41,227 nt of DNA from Thaumasiovibrio sp043421945 (GCA_043421945.1 JBHOGO010000038.1:1-41227), one strand, 5' to 3'; counted from the first letter of the stretch, positions 16,422 through 24,992 are shown. Numbers and translations: made by a program. The notes: a model not told the origin generated them from the letters alone.

Positions 16422-17422
16422 TATTGCTGATGTTTTTGTCCTCGGCAAATGCCAGTGAGGTACGTGGTCGTATTGAGGGAGGGAGGCTATTTTGGGACAC
16501 GGCAGTGACGTATGGCGACACAATAATGCCTTCCAAGTGGACGGTTTTACCATCATTACCTCCTGCGAGTGTATGGCTAGCACATGGAGTGGGTATCTTT
16601 CAAACGAACCTGACTCTTAACAATGATGGTGAAACGGTGACACTGCCTCTCACAGACATTGGAATGCTTTACAAATCCAATGAGATGGGGTTTCGTCCAG
16701 ACGCATCGACCGTTGCAGGGAAGTGTTCAACTGAAGGCATTACTGAGCTCAGTGTTATGGGAGCCAATTGCGGTGAAAGTAGTTATTGGTTAGAAAAAAC
16801 GGGTGAGGCGGCAACGCCGTTTGCGTTTTCTAAAGTGATACTGCAAATCCCACCGAATACGTTCCTGAACTCTTTTAAAAGGAAAGCCGCTGGTGAGTAT
16901 CGTGGCAGTGTCATCGTGAACTATGGCTATGACTATCGTTTTCATAGCTCGGGTCAGCGGGTACGTCACCAATTGAGTGAGTTGGTATCAGTGGTTATCC
17001 AGCACAATCCAGAAGAGCTGATAAGTGTGGCAGTGACCGGAGGAGAAACGTTTACCCCTCGTTACGATGCGTCGACGCACGGGCTAAAAGGGGGAACGCG
17101 TTTTGAGGTGGATATTCAGGGAACGTTTTTGAGAGGGGTGAAGCTGACACATCAAAACTTAGGTAAAACGTTTGAGCTTGCTCCTCCCTCCAACCAAGGC
17201 CCCGCAGTCCCTTATAGCGTGATATGTCAGCAATGTAATGACACGTTGCTTGTCGATGTTGGTCAGGCACGCATTGATGAAAAAGGAACATTGATACTCG
17301 GGCAGGGCGATATGCGGATAGGCATTGAAGTCAACGTGGATACAACGGTCGAGACTATGACACTCGAGCCTGGGCTGTATACCGATACATTTTCACTCGT
17401 GTTTGAACCCGCTGGAATGTAG
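16400..17422 (+). CDS. Pilus tip subunit / adhesin (CooD/CfaE-like position)
   Basis: A 340-residue secreted protein. The ATG at 16400 is chosen because GGAGGG lies 5 nt upstream. The earlier in-frame ATG at 16376 would bury the signal peptide. The signal ends NASE-like at about residue 18. The N-terminal part (to about 195) is beta-rich with Cys residues (GKC, GANC) and is the presumed receptor-binding domain. The C-terminal part (ISVAVTGGETFTPRYD onward, ending LYTDTFSLVFEP) looks like a pilin domain with a final strand. The last gene of the operon in this arrangement normally encodes the minor tip adhesin. Confidence 0.75.
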   Translation: MVKQYVLILLMFLSSANASEVRGRIEGGRLFWDTAVTYGDTIMPSKWTVLPSLPPASVWLAHGVGIFQTNLTLNNDGETVTLPLTDIGMLYKSNEMGFRPDASTVAGKCSTEGITELSVMGANCGESSYWLEKTGEAATPFAFSKVILQIPPNTFLNSFKRKAAGEYRGSVIVNYGYDYRFHSSGQRVRHQLSELVSVVIQHNPEELISVAVTGGETFTPRYDASTHGLKGGTRFEVDIQGTFLRGVKLTHQNLGKTFELAPPSNQGPAVPYSVICQQCNDTLLVDVGQARIDEKGTLILGQGDMRIGIEVNVDTTVETMTLEPGLYTDTFSLVFEPAGM

Positions 17423-17720
17423 TAGTCAATGACGCCGTCCATGAAGGAGCAGATACGCGGTCAAAATCATTCACTGAGAGGCTGGTGTGAGTGAAACATT
17501 ATCGAGCCTAGAGATTGGGCAAGTAAGATAGCACCGCGCTATTGCATTACCTTGTCATTGCTCGAGACCTTGAACTCTTGGTTGGCCGAGCGTAACGCGG
17601 CAGAGGCATACATTTACCCGGGAGAAACACTCGTCCGCGGTTTTGCCCATTGTTCGATGTTGGGCATCTGAAAATGGTTCCCCCCCCTTTAGGACATTGG
17701 TCGTACGATATAAGGACGCT
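17423..17720. other. Spacer between pilus operon and RCC1 lipoprotein, with C8 tract
   Basis: About 300 bp without a gene. It contains a homopolymeric run of eight C at 17680-17687, 33 bp before the lipoprotein start codon, and an AAGGA ribosome site at 17712-17716. No terminator hairpin with a T-run was found after the pilus operon, so read-through is possible. Confidence 0.45.
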
Positions 17721-20700
17721 ATGTTTATGAAAATTTCTTTTTCTAGCTTAATAATGAGCTGTTGGGTACTGTTGGCAGCCTGTGGTGGAGAGATCACCGA
17801 TGTTGCCTCGCCAGAGTCAACCCCACCACAGATAAAGGCTGCAAGCGGCTTGACGTTCGTCAGTGGTGACAACCACTATATTAACTTAAAGGACAAAGTA
17901 TCCTCGTCTCAAGGGGAGGTACGACTGGTCAATGTCGACTCTCCCACCTGCGCGAGGGCAAGAGAGGATGAGAAAGGGCTCGGTTTTTATATCGACATGA
18001 CAGAGCATCTCTCACTTTGCTCATATCAATACACTGTTGAGGTCGATTCACAGGGACGTTCATCTACCGCGTCAGCTCAAGTTACGGCAGTTATGGCTTC
18101 ATCCTCTGATTTTTTACAGCCCCTTAGCGTGGCGATGAACAACGGGCAAAGCGCCTACCCAGTGCCACTGCCGAAGGAAGACAGTGCAGGTCATGACATA
18201 TCGGGTTATCAACTGAGTTTCAACGGGGCAGCAGATATTATCATTGATGGCTTACCGATTTCTGTATCGCCTTCCATTGTTCGCTCTGCCTACAATACGT
18301 TAATCCTCGATGCAACGGTGCTATCAGAGGTGGTTACTGGGTATAGCCGGATCACTTATGTCATGGAAGCACCAGATGAAAGCGATGAACCGCAAGTCTA
18401 TGTTGGTACCATCGACGTTGCTATTTCAGAAGAAGGGAGTCATCCTCCGGTTTTTAATAGTGGGGACTATTCGCGGGTGTTGACGACGGGGAAAACAGAG
18501 AAGATAGATTTGGATAATTCGCCTTTTGTGGAGCCAGGGAATCGGCAGTATCAGTTGGTGAAAGTGGAAAGTTGGTATGCGAATGTCGCGTTATCAGATC
18601 CAGACGATGTAACAAACAAGGTGTTTACGTTCAAGGCTCATCAGCCGGGGGAGCACCAGGTGAGTGCAGTGATCGGCGACCATTATGGTGGATTCGATAC
18701 TGGGGTCATCAACATAATGGTCAAAGATCCATATACCTTATGGAATGATATTACTGTCGGCACAGAGACCTTTTCTGCACCGACGACGCAGACGCAAGCA
18801 ATACAAGCAGGTCTTGTCAGTGAGCCTTACGCCGATGACTCTTACTTGACCGACACGGCCACGACCTACTATCTCTCACAAGTATCGTATCAAGAAGGGG
18901 AGGGATATTGTCGTGAACGAGGGGGAGAGATACCAACGAAGGCTCAATTTGATGCTTTGTATAGTACAAACCCTACGTTCCAAAAGTGGCCTTATGGGCA
19001 GATGTACTGGGTGGCAAAGGAGGAGGAGGGAGGCGAAGCTTATGATCTTAATACGGGCATGTTCGAATCAAGCTCTGAGCCACATCACTATCTAACGTGT
19101 GTGTTTGAACAAAAATTGTATCTCAATTCACAGACAGAAGACAAAGTCATAGCGAATGGTAGTGATGACGCGGTGATGACGATTAACGTATTCCCACCTC
19201 GGGTATTGACGATTGATATCTCGGCAAACAGCCCCAATCCTGAATACCCACAGACCGTCACCACCGATGAGCAGGGGAAGGCGGCCTTGATATCACAGAG
19301 TTTAATTGCGGAGACGGTGACATATACAGCCCGGTATGGTCCAGTGTTTGATGTGGCCCAAGTCAGCTTTAAAGGAGATCCTCAGACGGCATCAATCACT
19401 GTAGAAGTGAATAAAAATGGAGCAATGACGCGTTGGTTTGCTGAAAATGACCATAACAAAGCCACCATAACGTTGGCTGACGATAATCATAATCCCATTG
19501 AAGGGGAACGCGTTAGTCTCCGTGCCGATAGTCATTGGGTCAGCTTGGGTAACTCCCAAAGTTTGACTGACAGCACGGGACAGTTGGTGATAGAAGCAGT
19601 GAGTTACGCTGATGCCGCTATGACCAGTGAGTTATCGGCGAGCTACCAACGCCCAAACGGCTCTCTGGCGTCAGAAATGAGCCTGCTCTATTTCATCGAT
19701 AAGCCAACGTTGTATAACGTAAAGACGATCAGCTCAACCCAATCAGCATTTGCGGCGATCAAAAGTGATGGTAGCGTTATCACATGGGGGTTTAGTCTAT
19801 TCGGTGGCAACAGCGACTCGGTGTCCACTCAATTAACAGATGGTGTATCACACGTTTTTGCAAATAACCTGGCTTTCTCAGCCTTAAAGACTAATGGCAC
19901 GGTCGTGACTTGGGGGGTGGGTAGTAGTGGTGGAAATAGCTCGTCAGTTCAGAGCAAGCTCAACGACGTCACGGATATTCGTTCAACATTAAGTGCCTTT
20001 GCGGCACTGAAAGCCGATGGCAGCGTGGTCACATGGGGAGATGAGGAGACAGGTGGGGATAGTGACAATGAACGTGAAAATTTGGCAGGTGGCGTGGTAA
20101 ATATTGCCTCTACAGTCGGTGCTTTCGCGGCGTTGAAAGCCGATGGTCGTGTGGTCACATGGGGAGATATATCTTTAGGTGGGGATAGTGAAGATGTTCT
20201 TTCTCAATTAACGGGTGTGGTGAGCATTGCTGCAACGGACGGTGCATTTGCGGCGCTGCGAGATGATGGTAGTGTTGTGACCTGGGGGGATATTGACTTT
20301 GGTGGCGATAGCAATAGCGTCGCCTCCCAAATTGCTGACCAAGTAAAGCGAATATATGGCAATAATGGTGCTTTTACCGCGCTCAAGAGCAATGGTCATG
20401 TCGTTGCTTGGGGGAACAGTTCATATGGAGGGGATAAAAGCCCTGTTACGGATATAACGAATGTTTCAGACATCTACGCTACAGAGCGTGCTTTCGCTGC
20501 ATTAACGAGTGCTGGGAGCGTTTATACATGGGGCCCAGCCTTTTACGGAGGTGACAGCACCAGTGTTAGCAACGATTTAGTTAACGTCGTCGATATCTTT
20601 TCGAATGATAAAGCCTTTGTTGCACGAAAAGACGATGGGAGTGTTATTGTTTGGGGGGACGCTAGCTATGGCGGTGACCTTACCTCTTCAGGTGTCGATG

Positions 20701-20990
20701 ATGTCGATGGTGTCACTCATATCTCGTCGACTTCCAGTGCTTTTGCCGCCTTATTGAGTGAGGGGAAAGTGATAACATGGGGCAATGTGGCTGCGGGCGG
20801 AAACAGTGAGAGTGTAGCCATTGCCTTATCAGAAGGCGAGATCGTTGATATTTTCTCAAATGACTCTTCTTTCGCAGCACTAAAAAATGATGGCAGTGTC
20901 ATCACGTGGGGCGCGGAATTTGAAGGTGGGAACAGTTGCCTAGTTCAGCCTTATTGGTTAATAGGGGAAGGGGTGTCTGAGGGGTGTTAA
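17721..20990 (+). CDS. Adhesin-like lipoprotein with invasin-type and RCC1-like repeats
   Basis: A 1,089-residue protein from the ATG at 17721 (a second ATG two codons on is possible). Lipobox LLAACGG places the lipidated Cys near residue 21. After several beta-rich Ig-like modules, residues about 375-465 form a C-type-lectin-like region (GEGYCRERGGEIPTKAQFDA, then YWVAKEE and LTCVF). Residues about 475-665 look like an invasin/Big_1-type Ig domain (VTTDEQGKAALISQS, LTDSTGQLVIEA). From about residue 667 to the end come ten repeats of about 40 residues of RCC1/BLIP-II type, consensus AFAALKxDGSVVTWG-x5-GGDS. It is probably a surface-exposed binding protein working with the pilus. Confidence 0.8.
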   Translation: MFMKISFSSLIMSCWVLLAACGGEITDVASPESTPPQIKAASGLTFVSGDNHYINLKDKVSSSQGEVRLVNVDSPTCARAREDEKGLGFYIDMTEHLSLCSYQYTVEVDSQGRSSTASAQVTAVMASSSDFLQPLSVAMNNGQSAYPVPLPKEDSAGHDISGYQLSFNGAADIIIDGLPISVSPSIVRSAYNTLILDATVLSEVVTGYSRITYVMEAPDESDEPQVYVGTIDVAISEEGSHPPVFNSGDYSRVLTTGKTEKIDLDNSPFVEPGNRQYQLVKVESWYANVALSDPDDVTNKVFTFKAHQPGEHQVSAVIGDHYGGFDTGVINIMVKDPYTLWNDITVGTETFSAPTTQTQAIQAGLVSEPYADDSYLTDTATTYYLSQVSYQEGEGYCRERGGEIPTKAQFDALYSTNPTFQKWPYGQMYWVAKEEEGGEAYDLNTGMFESSSEPHHYLTCVFEQKLYLNSQTEDKVIANGSDDAVMTINVFPPRVLTIDISANSPNPEYPQTVTTDEQGKAALISQSLIAETVTYTARYGPVFDVAQVSFKGDPQTASITVEVNKNGAMTRWFAENDHNKATITLADDNHNPIEGERVSLRADSHWVSLGNSQSLTDSTGQLVIEAVSYADAAMTSELSASYQRPNGSLASEMSLLYFIDKPTLYNVKTISSTQSAFAAIKSDGSVITWGFSLFGGNSDSVSTQLTDGVSHVFANNLAFSALKTNGTVVTWGVGSSGGNSSSVQSKLNDVTDIRSTLSAFAALKADGSVVTWGDEETGGDSDNERENLAGGVVNIASTVGAFAALKADGRVVTWGDISLGGDSEDVLSQLTGVVSIAATDGAFAALRDDGSVVTWGDIDFGGDSNSVASQIADQVKRIYGNNGAFTALKSNGHVVAWGNSSYGGDKSPVTDITNVSDIYATERAFAALTSAGSVYTWGPAFYGGDSTSVSNDLVNVVDIFSNDKAFVARKDDGSVIVWGDASYGGDLTSSGVDDVDGVTHISSTSSAFAALLSEGKVITWGNVAAGGNSESVAIALSEGEIVDIFSNDSSFAALKNDGSVITWGAEFEGGNSCLVQPYWLIGEGVSEGC
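19719..20987 (+). repeat. Ten RCC1-like coding repeats
   Basis: About 120-bp units encode ten consecutive copies of V-x-x-I-x-x-x-x-x-AFAALKxDGSVVTWG-x5-GGDS. DNA identity between units is moderate and highest around units 3-5 (AAAGCCGATGG, GTGGTCACATGGGGAGA), which suggests recent expansion or gene conversion there. Confidence 0.85.
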
Positions 20991-20996
20991 TGGGGG

Positions 20997-21240
20997 CCGC
21001 TCTTTGTTGCCTAAATCGTTTTAACTCTTTGCCAATGCTGCGTCTGACCTTTAAGAGCAGATTTCCAGGTACTAAAATGAGCAAAACGATGTACAAAACC
21101 ACCAAGTGGCCTGAATACAACCAAGCACTCGTGAATCGTGGGTTAATCATCTTTTGGGTCGATGAAGAAGCGATTAAATCTTGGGAATGTCAGTCTCATC
21201 AAGGAAGGCGCGGCCGCAGTATCGTAGTAAACACGAAATG
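20997..21240 (+). pseudogene. IS5-family element, left end and transposase N-terminus
   Basis: The sequence CTCTTTGTTGCCTAAATCG near 21000 resembles the terminal inverted repeat of IS903-group elements. The ATG at 21077 opens MSKTMYKTTKWPEYNQALVN, followed by RGLIIFWVDEEAIKSW, the standard N-terminus of such transposases. The frame then shifts at about 21215 (GRR, then RPQY in the next frame) and the catalytic core is missing. The element starts only a few bases after the stop of the RCC1 lipoprotein. Confidence 0.75.
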
Positions 21241-21480
21241 GAGCAAATTCGTGTTACGCGCCCCAGCCAACACTGTTTTGGACAGAACCAATTTAGTCGC
21301 ATTTATCTCTTCGATAATGTTGAAATTAGTTTTGATATGGCAAGTTGCCTTTACATCGTGCCTGAATCGAGACTCCGAATTTATCGGCTCGATTCATTAG
21401 CCCAAACATCTTGGTTGTCACTTAATTGTCACCCTACAGCGCTATATATAAATCCCAAATACTCTGAATTCGCCCAAGCC
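21241..21480 (+). other. Possible fragment of an unidentified gene
   Basis: One plus-strand frame stays open from the IS5 fossil to 21528 and reads protein-like (SRIYLFDNVEISFDMASC, then LYIVPESRLRIYRLD). It has no start of its own, since the nearby ATG lies in the fossil. It may be the 3' end of a gene cut by the IS, once upstream of the acyltransferase. It is not recognised. Confidence 0.3.
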
Positions 21481-21482
21481 CT

Positions 21483-22460
21483 ATGCAGCGTTCACTCTTA
21501 CTGGATGTACTCAGAATTACAGCAATAAGTTTGGTCTTTGTCGCCCACGTGGGACAATTATTGGGAAATCGGGCAGGTCAATTTTTTGGTTTGAAAAATT
21601 TTTATTATGTGAGCTGGGGCGGTGTCGGGGTCACCATGTTCCTTCTTCTCTCTGGTATCCTGCTTGGATTTTCACCGCCGAAGACTGCAAGCTATTGGCA
21701 ATATATACTCCAAAAATTGCGTCGGATTTACCCAATGTATCTGATGTCGGTTCCGTTGGCTATGCTGGGTTACGTAACCTCCAATTGGGCGCTCAAAGGA
21801 GAGCTACCAGCGCTTTTCCCCAACGGATTTGCTATCGAGCTCATTGGTTCCGTTTCTGGATTTTATTCATGGTTGGGGCTATGGGGTGGTCCTTATAACC
21901 CTCCAAGCTGGTTTATCGGGCTGATTATTACTCTCTATGCACTTACACCTGCTCTAGTTATCGCTTTTAAAAAAAAGCCTCATCTCACGCTCGCTATTAT
22001 CTTCTCAATCAGCGTATTATCACGCTGGTATGTGGGACATAGCGGGGTGCTCCCATTTAATGACAATCTATTCGATACAATTGAGGGTTGGGCCTATCGT
22101 CAATGGGGGTTAATGCCAGGAAGACCAACAGACTGGTTCCCACCTTGTCGGCTTTTTGAGTTTAGCTTTGGCATCTACCTTGCCCTGCTTTTACCACGGC
22201 AAACTTGGTTTGTGCTCGATAAGCATCTCGCAGGAAAAACCGTATCCAAATTTATCACACTTCTGAGCAACATCGCTTTTCCACTGTTTTTAGTCCACTA
22301 TCCCTTCATATTTTTAGTGACGCTATTTCAACGCTGGGAGTTGCCAACTTGGCTAGCTATCGGACTGTATCTGATATTGATGATATGGCTTGCTTGGCTG
22401 CTCACACAAACAGAAAATCGCCTGCAGCAACTAAAGAATGTCTTGAAAGGCTGCTTTTAG
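21483..22460 (+). CDS. Membrane acyltransferase, acyltransferase-3 family
   Basis: A 325-residue multi-spanning protein of the AT3 (OafA/YrhL-like) family, which moves acyl groups such as acetyl onto cell-surface sugars. The N-terminus LDVLRITAISLVFVAHVGQ is the family hallmark and holds the catalytic-type His (residue about 22). A second motif WGGVGVTMFLLLSGILLGF follows, then RRIYPMY and PSWFIGLIITLYAL. About ten membrane segments are expected. The length is close to a full AT3 domain and there is no SGNH partner domain. The ATG lacks a good ribosome site, so the true start or an upstream coupled gene may have been lost through IS activity. Confidence 0.8.
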   Translation: MQRSLLLDVLRITAISLVFVAHVGQLLGNRAGQFFGLKNFYYVSWGGVGVTMFLLLSGILLGFSPPKTASYWQYILQKLRRIYPMYLMSVPLAMLGYVTSNWALKGELPALFPNGFAIELIGSVSGFYSWLGLWGGPYNPPSWFIGLIITLYALTPALVIAFKKKPHLTLAIIFSISVLSRWYVGHSGVLPFNDNLFDTIEGWAYRQWGLMPGRPTDWFPPCRLFEFSFGIYLALLLPRQTWFVLDKHLAGKTVSKFITLLSNIAFPLFLVHYPFIFLVTLFQRWELPTWLAIGLYLILMIWLAWLLTQTENRLQQLKNVLKGCF

Positions 22461-22515
22461 GCTAGCAAAAGGTCTGACTTTGGCAGAGGAAGGAAAAAGT
22501 CTTATTAGTTTCTCC

Positions 22516-22846
22516 GTAAGCGCCTATTTCTCCCTGCCTTCCGCCAATAAATAAACGTTGGTATTGATAAGGCTCCTTGAACCTTGGAGTTATATCATGA
22601 CTAATAGCGATAAAAAGCAACGTTGGCAAGCGCGTCTACAGCAGCAAAAAGAGAGTGGACTGACAATCGCTGCGTGGTGTGAAAATCATCAAGTTTCCAT
22701 TGCACAATTCTACTATTGGCAAAAGAAGCTAAACTCGACCATCGAAGCTAACGCTGGCAATGTGTATCTGGCTACCGGGATCACGGACATGCGCAAATCC
22801 ATTAACACCTTGGGCTTGCTAGTTGAAGATGTTCTTGAACTTGACC
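22516..22846 (+). pseudogene. IS66-family remnant (orf1-orf2 deletion fusion)
   Basis: GTAAGCGCC at 22516 matches the typical IS66 end. The ATG at 22597 gives MTNSDKKQRWQARLQQQKES, a TnpA-like orf1 start, continuing SGLTIAAWCENH and FYYWQKKLN. It runs straight into a TnpB segment (VYLATGITDMRKSINTLGLL) through an internal deletion. It ends at 22846 where DUF1566 sequence begins. The IS66 transposase gene itself is absent. Confidence 0.8.
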
Positions 22847-23213
22847 CATCAGGAACCTTATACATATCCTGATTACTGGCATCAACACCGGTGAACAATA
22901 TAAGCGAATACAATTCCTTGATACTCGGGATACGCCAATCATCGTACCCACCAATATTCGCCCCTTTTGCATATTCAACGGCTTCATCAAAGCTCAACAC
23001 TTTATAGTCTTGTTGCCACATGAGGCCTGTGACTTTATCGGTCACTGTATTGTTATCGTTCTTCTGATATTGAGCGATGTCTACCGAAACGACAGGGTAG
23101 CTCGCTTGGTCAATTGAGGCTGTTTCTGGTGCCGTTTGAGGAGGTTGTGCATAGGCTAGATTTGCTAGGCTGCAGGCCGTAATGAGAATGATAGTTCGCT
23201 TAAGATCAGCCAT
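22846..23213 (-). pseudogene. Truncated DUF1566 protein gene (copy B)
   Basis: From the ATG at 23213 it encodes a signal peptide (MADLKRTIILITACSLANLA) followed immediately by TAPETASIDQASYPVVSV and most of a first DUF1566 domain (GLMWQQDYKVLSFDEAVEY, GYDDWRIPSIKEL). At 22846 it is cut by the IS66 fossil, and the frame runs on antisense into that element to 22713. Compared with the gene at 7466-9514 it lacks the MBL domain and the second DUF1566 domain. It may still be transcribed, because its upstream region is conserved. Confidence 0.8.
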
Positions 23214-23378
23214 GAAGGGCTCCAACTTCAGAAGAGTAAACTTATTACACTTTAGAAGCTGTTGGCAGCAAGTTATATACGATTTACTTAGTTTTACGTA
23301 CAAAGATCTCGCAGCATTATGATATTAGCAATAATAACGTAAGCGCTCTACGATTCTACGTAGCGCGCTTAACCATTG
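22846..23378. repeat. Paralogous segment B of the DUF1566 locus
   Basis: This matches 8265-8553 plus 9436-9677. The 289-bp coding parts align without any indel and the roughly 243-bp upstream parts with few. The joint at 23134/23135 is where copy A carries 882 extra nucleotides. Confidence 0.85.
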
Positions 23379-23413
23379 ATGTTTGGTAACCTTCTACTAG
23401 AGACTGGCCTTCG

Positions 23414-24718
23414 TTATTGACTATGTATACGCTTGTAGCGCTGATTTAACTTACTCAGAATCTGTGACTCTTTTTCTGATACACCATCAGCTAATAAATC
23501 ATTGCTCTCCAGTGGATCGACGGCTAAATCAAATAGCATTGCATCCTCATCATCAATTTGTACTAACTTGTAGTTTTCTTCGCGGACTGCCCAACCAAAC
23601 ACATCACTGGGTTTTGAGTCAGATTTATCTTCCTGAAAGTGTTCAACATAGATGTAGTCACGCTCGGTTTCTCCGCCATATAATACGGGAGCAAAACCAA
23701 AAGAGTCCGTTGTATCCGCAGTTACTCCAGCGATATTAGTAATCGTCGTGAAGAGGTCAACGGTCATGACGAAAGCATCACTTCTTCCTGGTTTTATATC
23801 TGGCCCCGTGACGATCAATGGGACATGCGTACCACTGTCATATATGGTCCCTTTGGCAGAGTGATTCCCATACAGTGTTTTCGTCACTTGGTTTGGTGAG
23901 CCATTGTCACCGACAAACATGACTATTGTGTTTTCTCTCGTGCTCTCGTCCATTGAACCGAGAAGTCGGCCAATTTCGGTATCTAAAGCCTCAAGCATCG
24001 CATTATAGTAGGGTAATGGGTTACTGCTTATTGATTGAGAATCGGTTGGCAGTTCACCAGCGGTATGTAGCGTATCGGGAGGAAGATGGAACGGGCTATG
24101 AGGGGCATTATAGGCTAACCACAAAAACCATGGCTTTTCTTGTTTCTCGACCCAATCTAGTGCTTGGTCGGTAATTTCCGTGGTTGAGTAGTTTTCGACC
24201 TTAACGGCTTCTCCTTCTTTATCAACAGCATCCCATTTGTAGTAGTCACGGACACCACCTTTAAAAAGACCAAAAAAATCGGGCACACCTAAGCGTGCAG
24301 GATGGTCGAGACTTTCACCACTGCTCGCTAAATGCCATTTACCGAGCAAGTTGCTGCTGTAATCACTGTTGTCTAAAACATCAAAAAGGCTCGTGGTATC
24401 GGCAGATAAACCATTGGTTCCCTCTTTGGGAATAGCGGATCCCACGCCAGTTCGAAAACCATATTGTCCTGTCATGATCGTGGAACGCGTTGGCGAGCAA
24501 ACGGGGGCAGAATAACTGTTTTCAAATACCACGCCTTGCTCACACATGGCTTCGATATTGGGCATATTCGCTTGCTGAGACCCTAACGAGTAACAGTTTG
24601 AGGCATCGATTCCCATATCATCAGCGATGATGAGCAAAACATTGGGTGAATCATTTGCCATCGCCGTGCCTGACATGACTGATATTATTGCTGTGGCTAA
24701 AGCCGAAAACATTCGCAT
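23414..24718 (-). CDS. Secreted sulfatase (formylglycine type)
   Basis: A 434-residue sulfatase with a signal peptide (residues 1-21, ending AMA). It shows the metal-binding IADDMG (31-36) and the activation motif CSPTRS with Cys74 and Arg78, the Cys-type site converted to formylglycine by a sulfatase-maturing enzyme. GKWHL, the segment NAPHSPFH and VGDNGS with its metal ligands are also in place. It would remove sulfate esters from a substrate in the periplasm or outside, for instance an algal or animal sulfated glycan, but specificity cannot be read. AAGGAGA precedes the ATG at 24718. No maturase gene lies in the window. It sits just upstream of the truncated DUF1566 gene on the same strand. 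Confidence 0.85.
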   Translation of the reverse strand: MRMFSALATAIISVMSGTAMANDSPNVLLIIADDMGIDASNCYSLGSQQANMPNIEAMCEQGVVFENSYSAPVCSPTRSTIMTGQYGFRTGVGSAIPKEGTNGLSADTTSLFDVLDNSDYSSNLLGKWHLASSGESLDHPARLGVPDFFGLFKGGVRDYYKWDAVDKEGEAVKVENYSTTEITDQALDWVEKQEKPWFLWLAYNAPHSPFHLPPDTLHTAGELPTDSQSISSNPLPYYNAMLEALDTEIGRLLGSMDESTRENTIVMFVGDNGSPNQVTKTLYGNHSAKGTIYDSGTHVPLIVTGPDIKPGRSDAFVMTVDLFTTITNIAGVTADTTDSFGFAPVLYGGETERDYIYVEHFQEDKSDSKPSDVFGWAVREENYKLVQIDDEDAMLFDLAVDPLESNDLLADGVSEKESQILSKLNQRYKRIHSQ

Positions 24719-24780
24719 TGCAATCTCCTTAAAAATACAGCAAGCGTTTATCCAACAAAATAACGTATTAAAAAGATAAT

Positions 24781-24987
24781 TTACTCGGGCATCGATTCAT
24801 ACTCGATGATGAATGCGTATGAACGGCCAGGCAGACGTTCACGACCATACGTACCCACATCATCCATATAGTCACCCCATGTAGGAACGGGAAGATTCAT
24901 TTCACCAAACCCCATGACTCTTTGATTCCCATCGCCAGAGTCGTTTGGCTGTGTGTTATCTCTAGGATCTTTGTCTATAACACCATC
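24781..24987 (-). pseudogene. C-terminal stump of an unknown secreted-type protein
   Basis: A minus-strand frame ending in TAA at 24783-24781 encodes about 68 residues: an Asp-rich stretch (GVIDKDPRDNTQPNDSGDG) resembling a Ca-binding loop, then FGEMNLPVPTWGDYM and RSYAFIIEYESMPE. Its 5' part is missing, replaced at 24988-24993 by an integrase fragment. Part of it recurs at 9682-9747. No family is recognised. It would have been the gene before the sulfatase. Confidence 0.55.
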
Positions 24988-24992
24988 TGTTA

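Noticed and set aside
9790..21240. Calling the pilus block a functional composite transposon
   Set aside because: Both IS5-type fragments are truncated and frameshifted and no complete pair of ends is present, so at most it is a relic.
20997..21400. 138-codon ORF read as a new gene after the RCC1 lipoprotein
   Set aside because: Its middle is the N-terminus of an IS5-type transposase and the rest is out-of-frame sequence.
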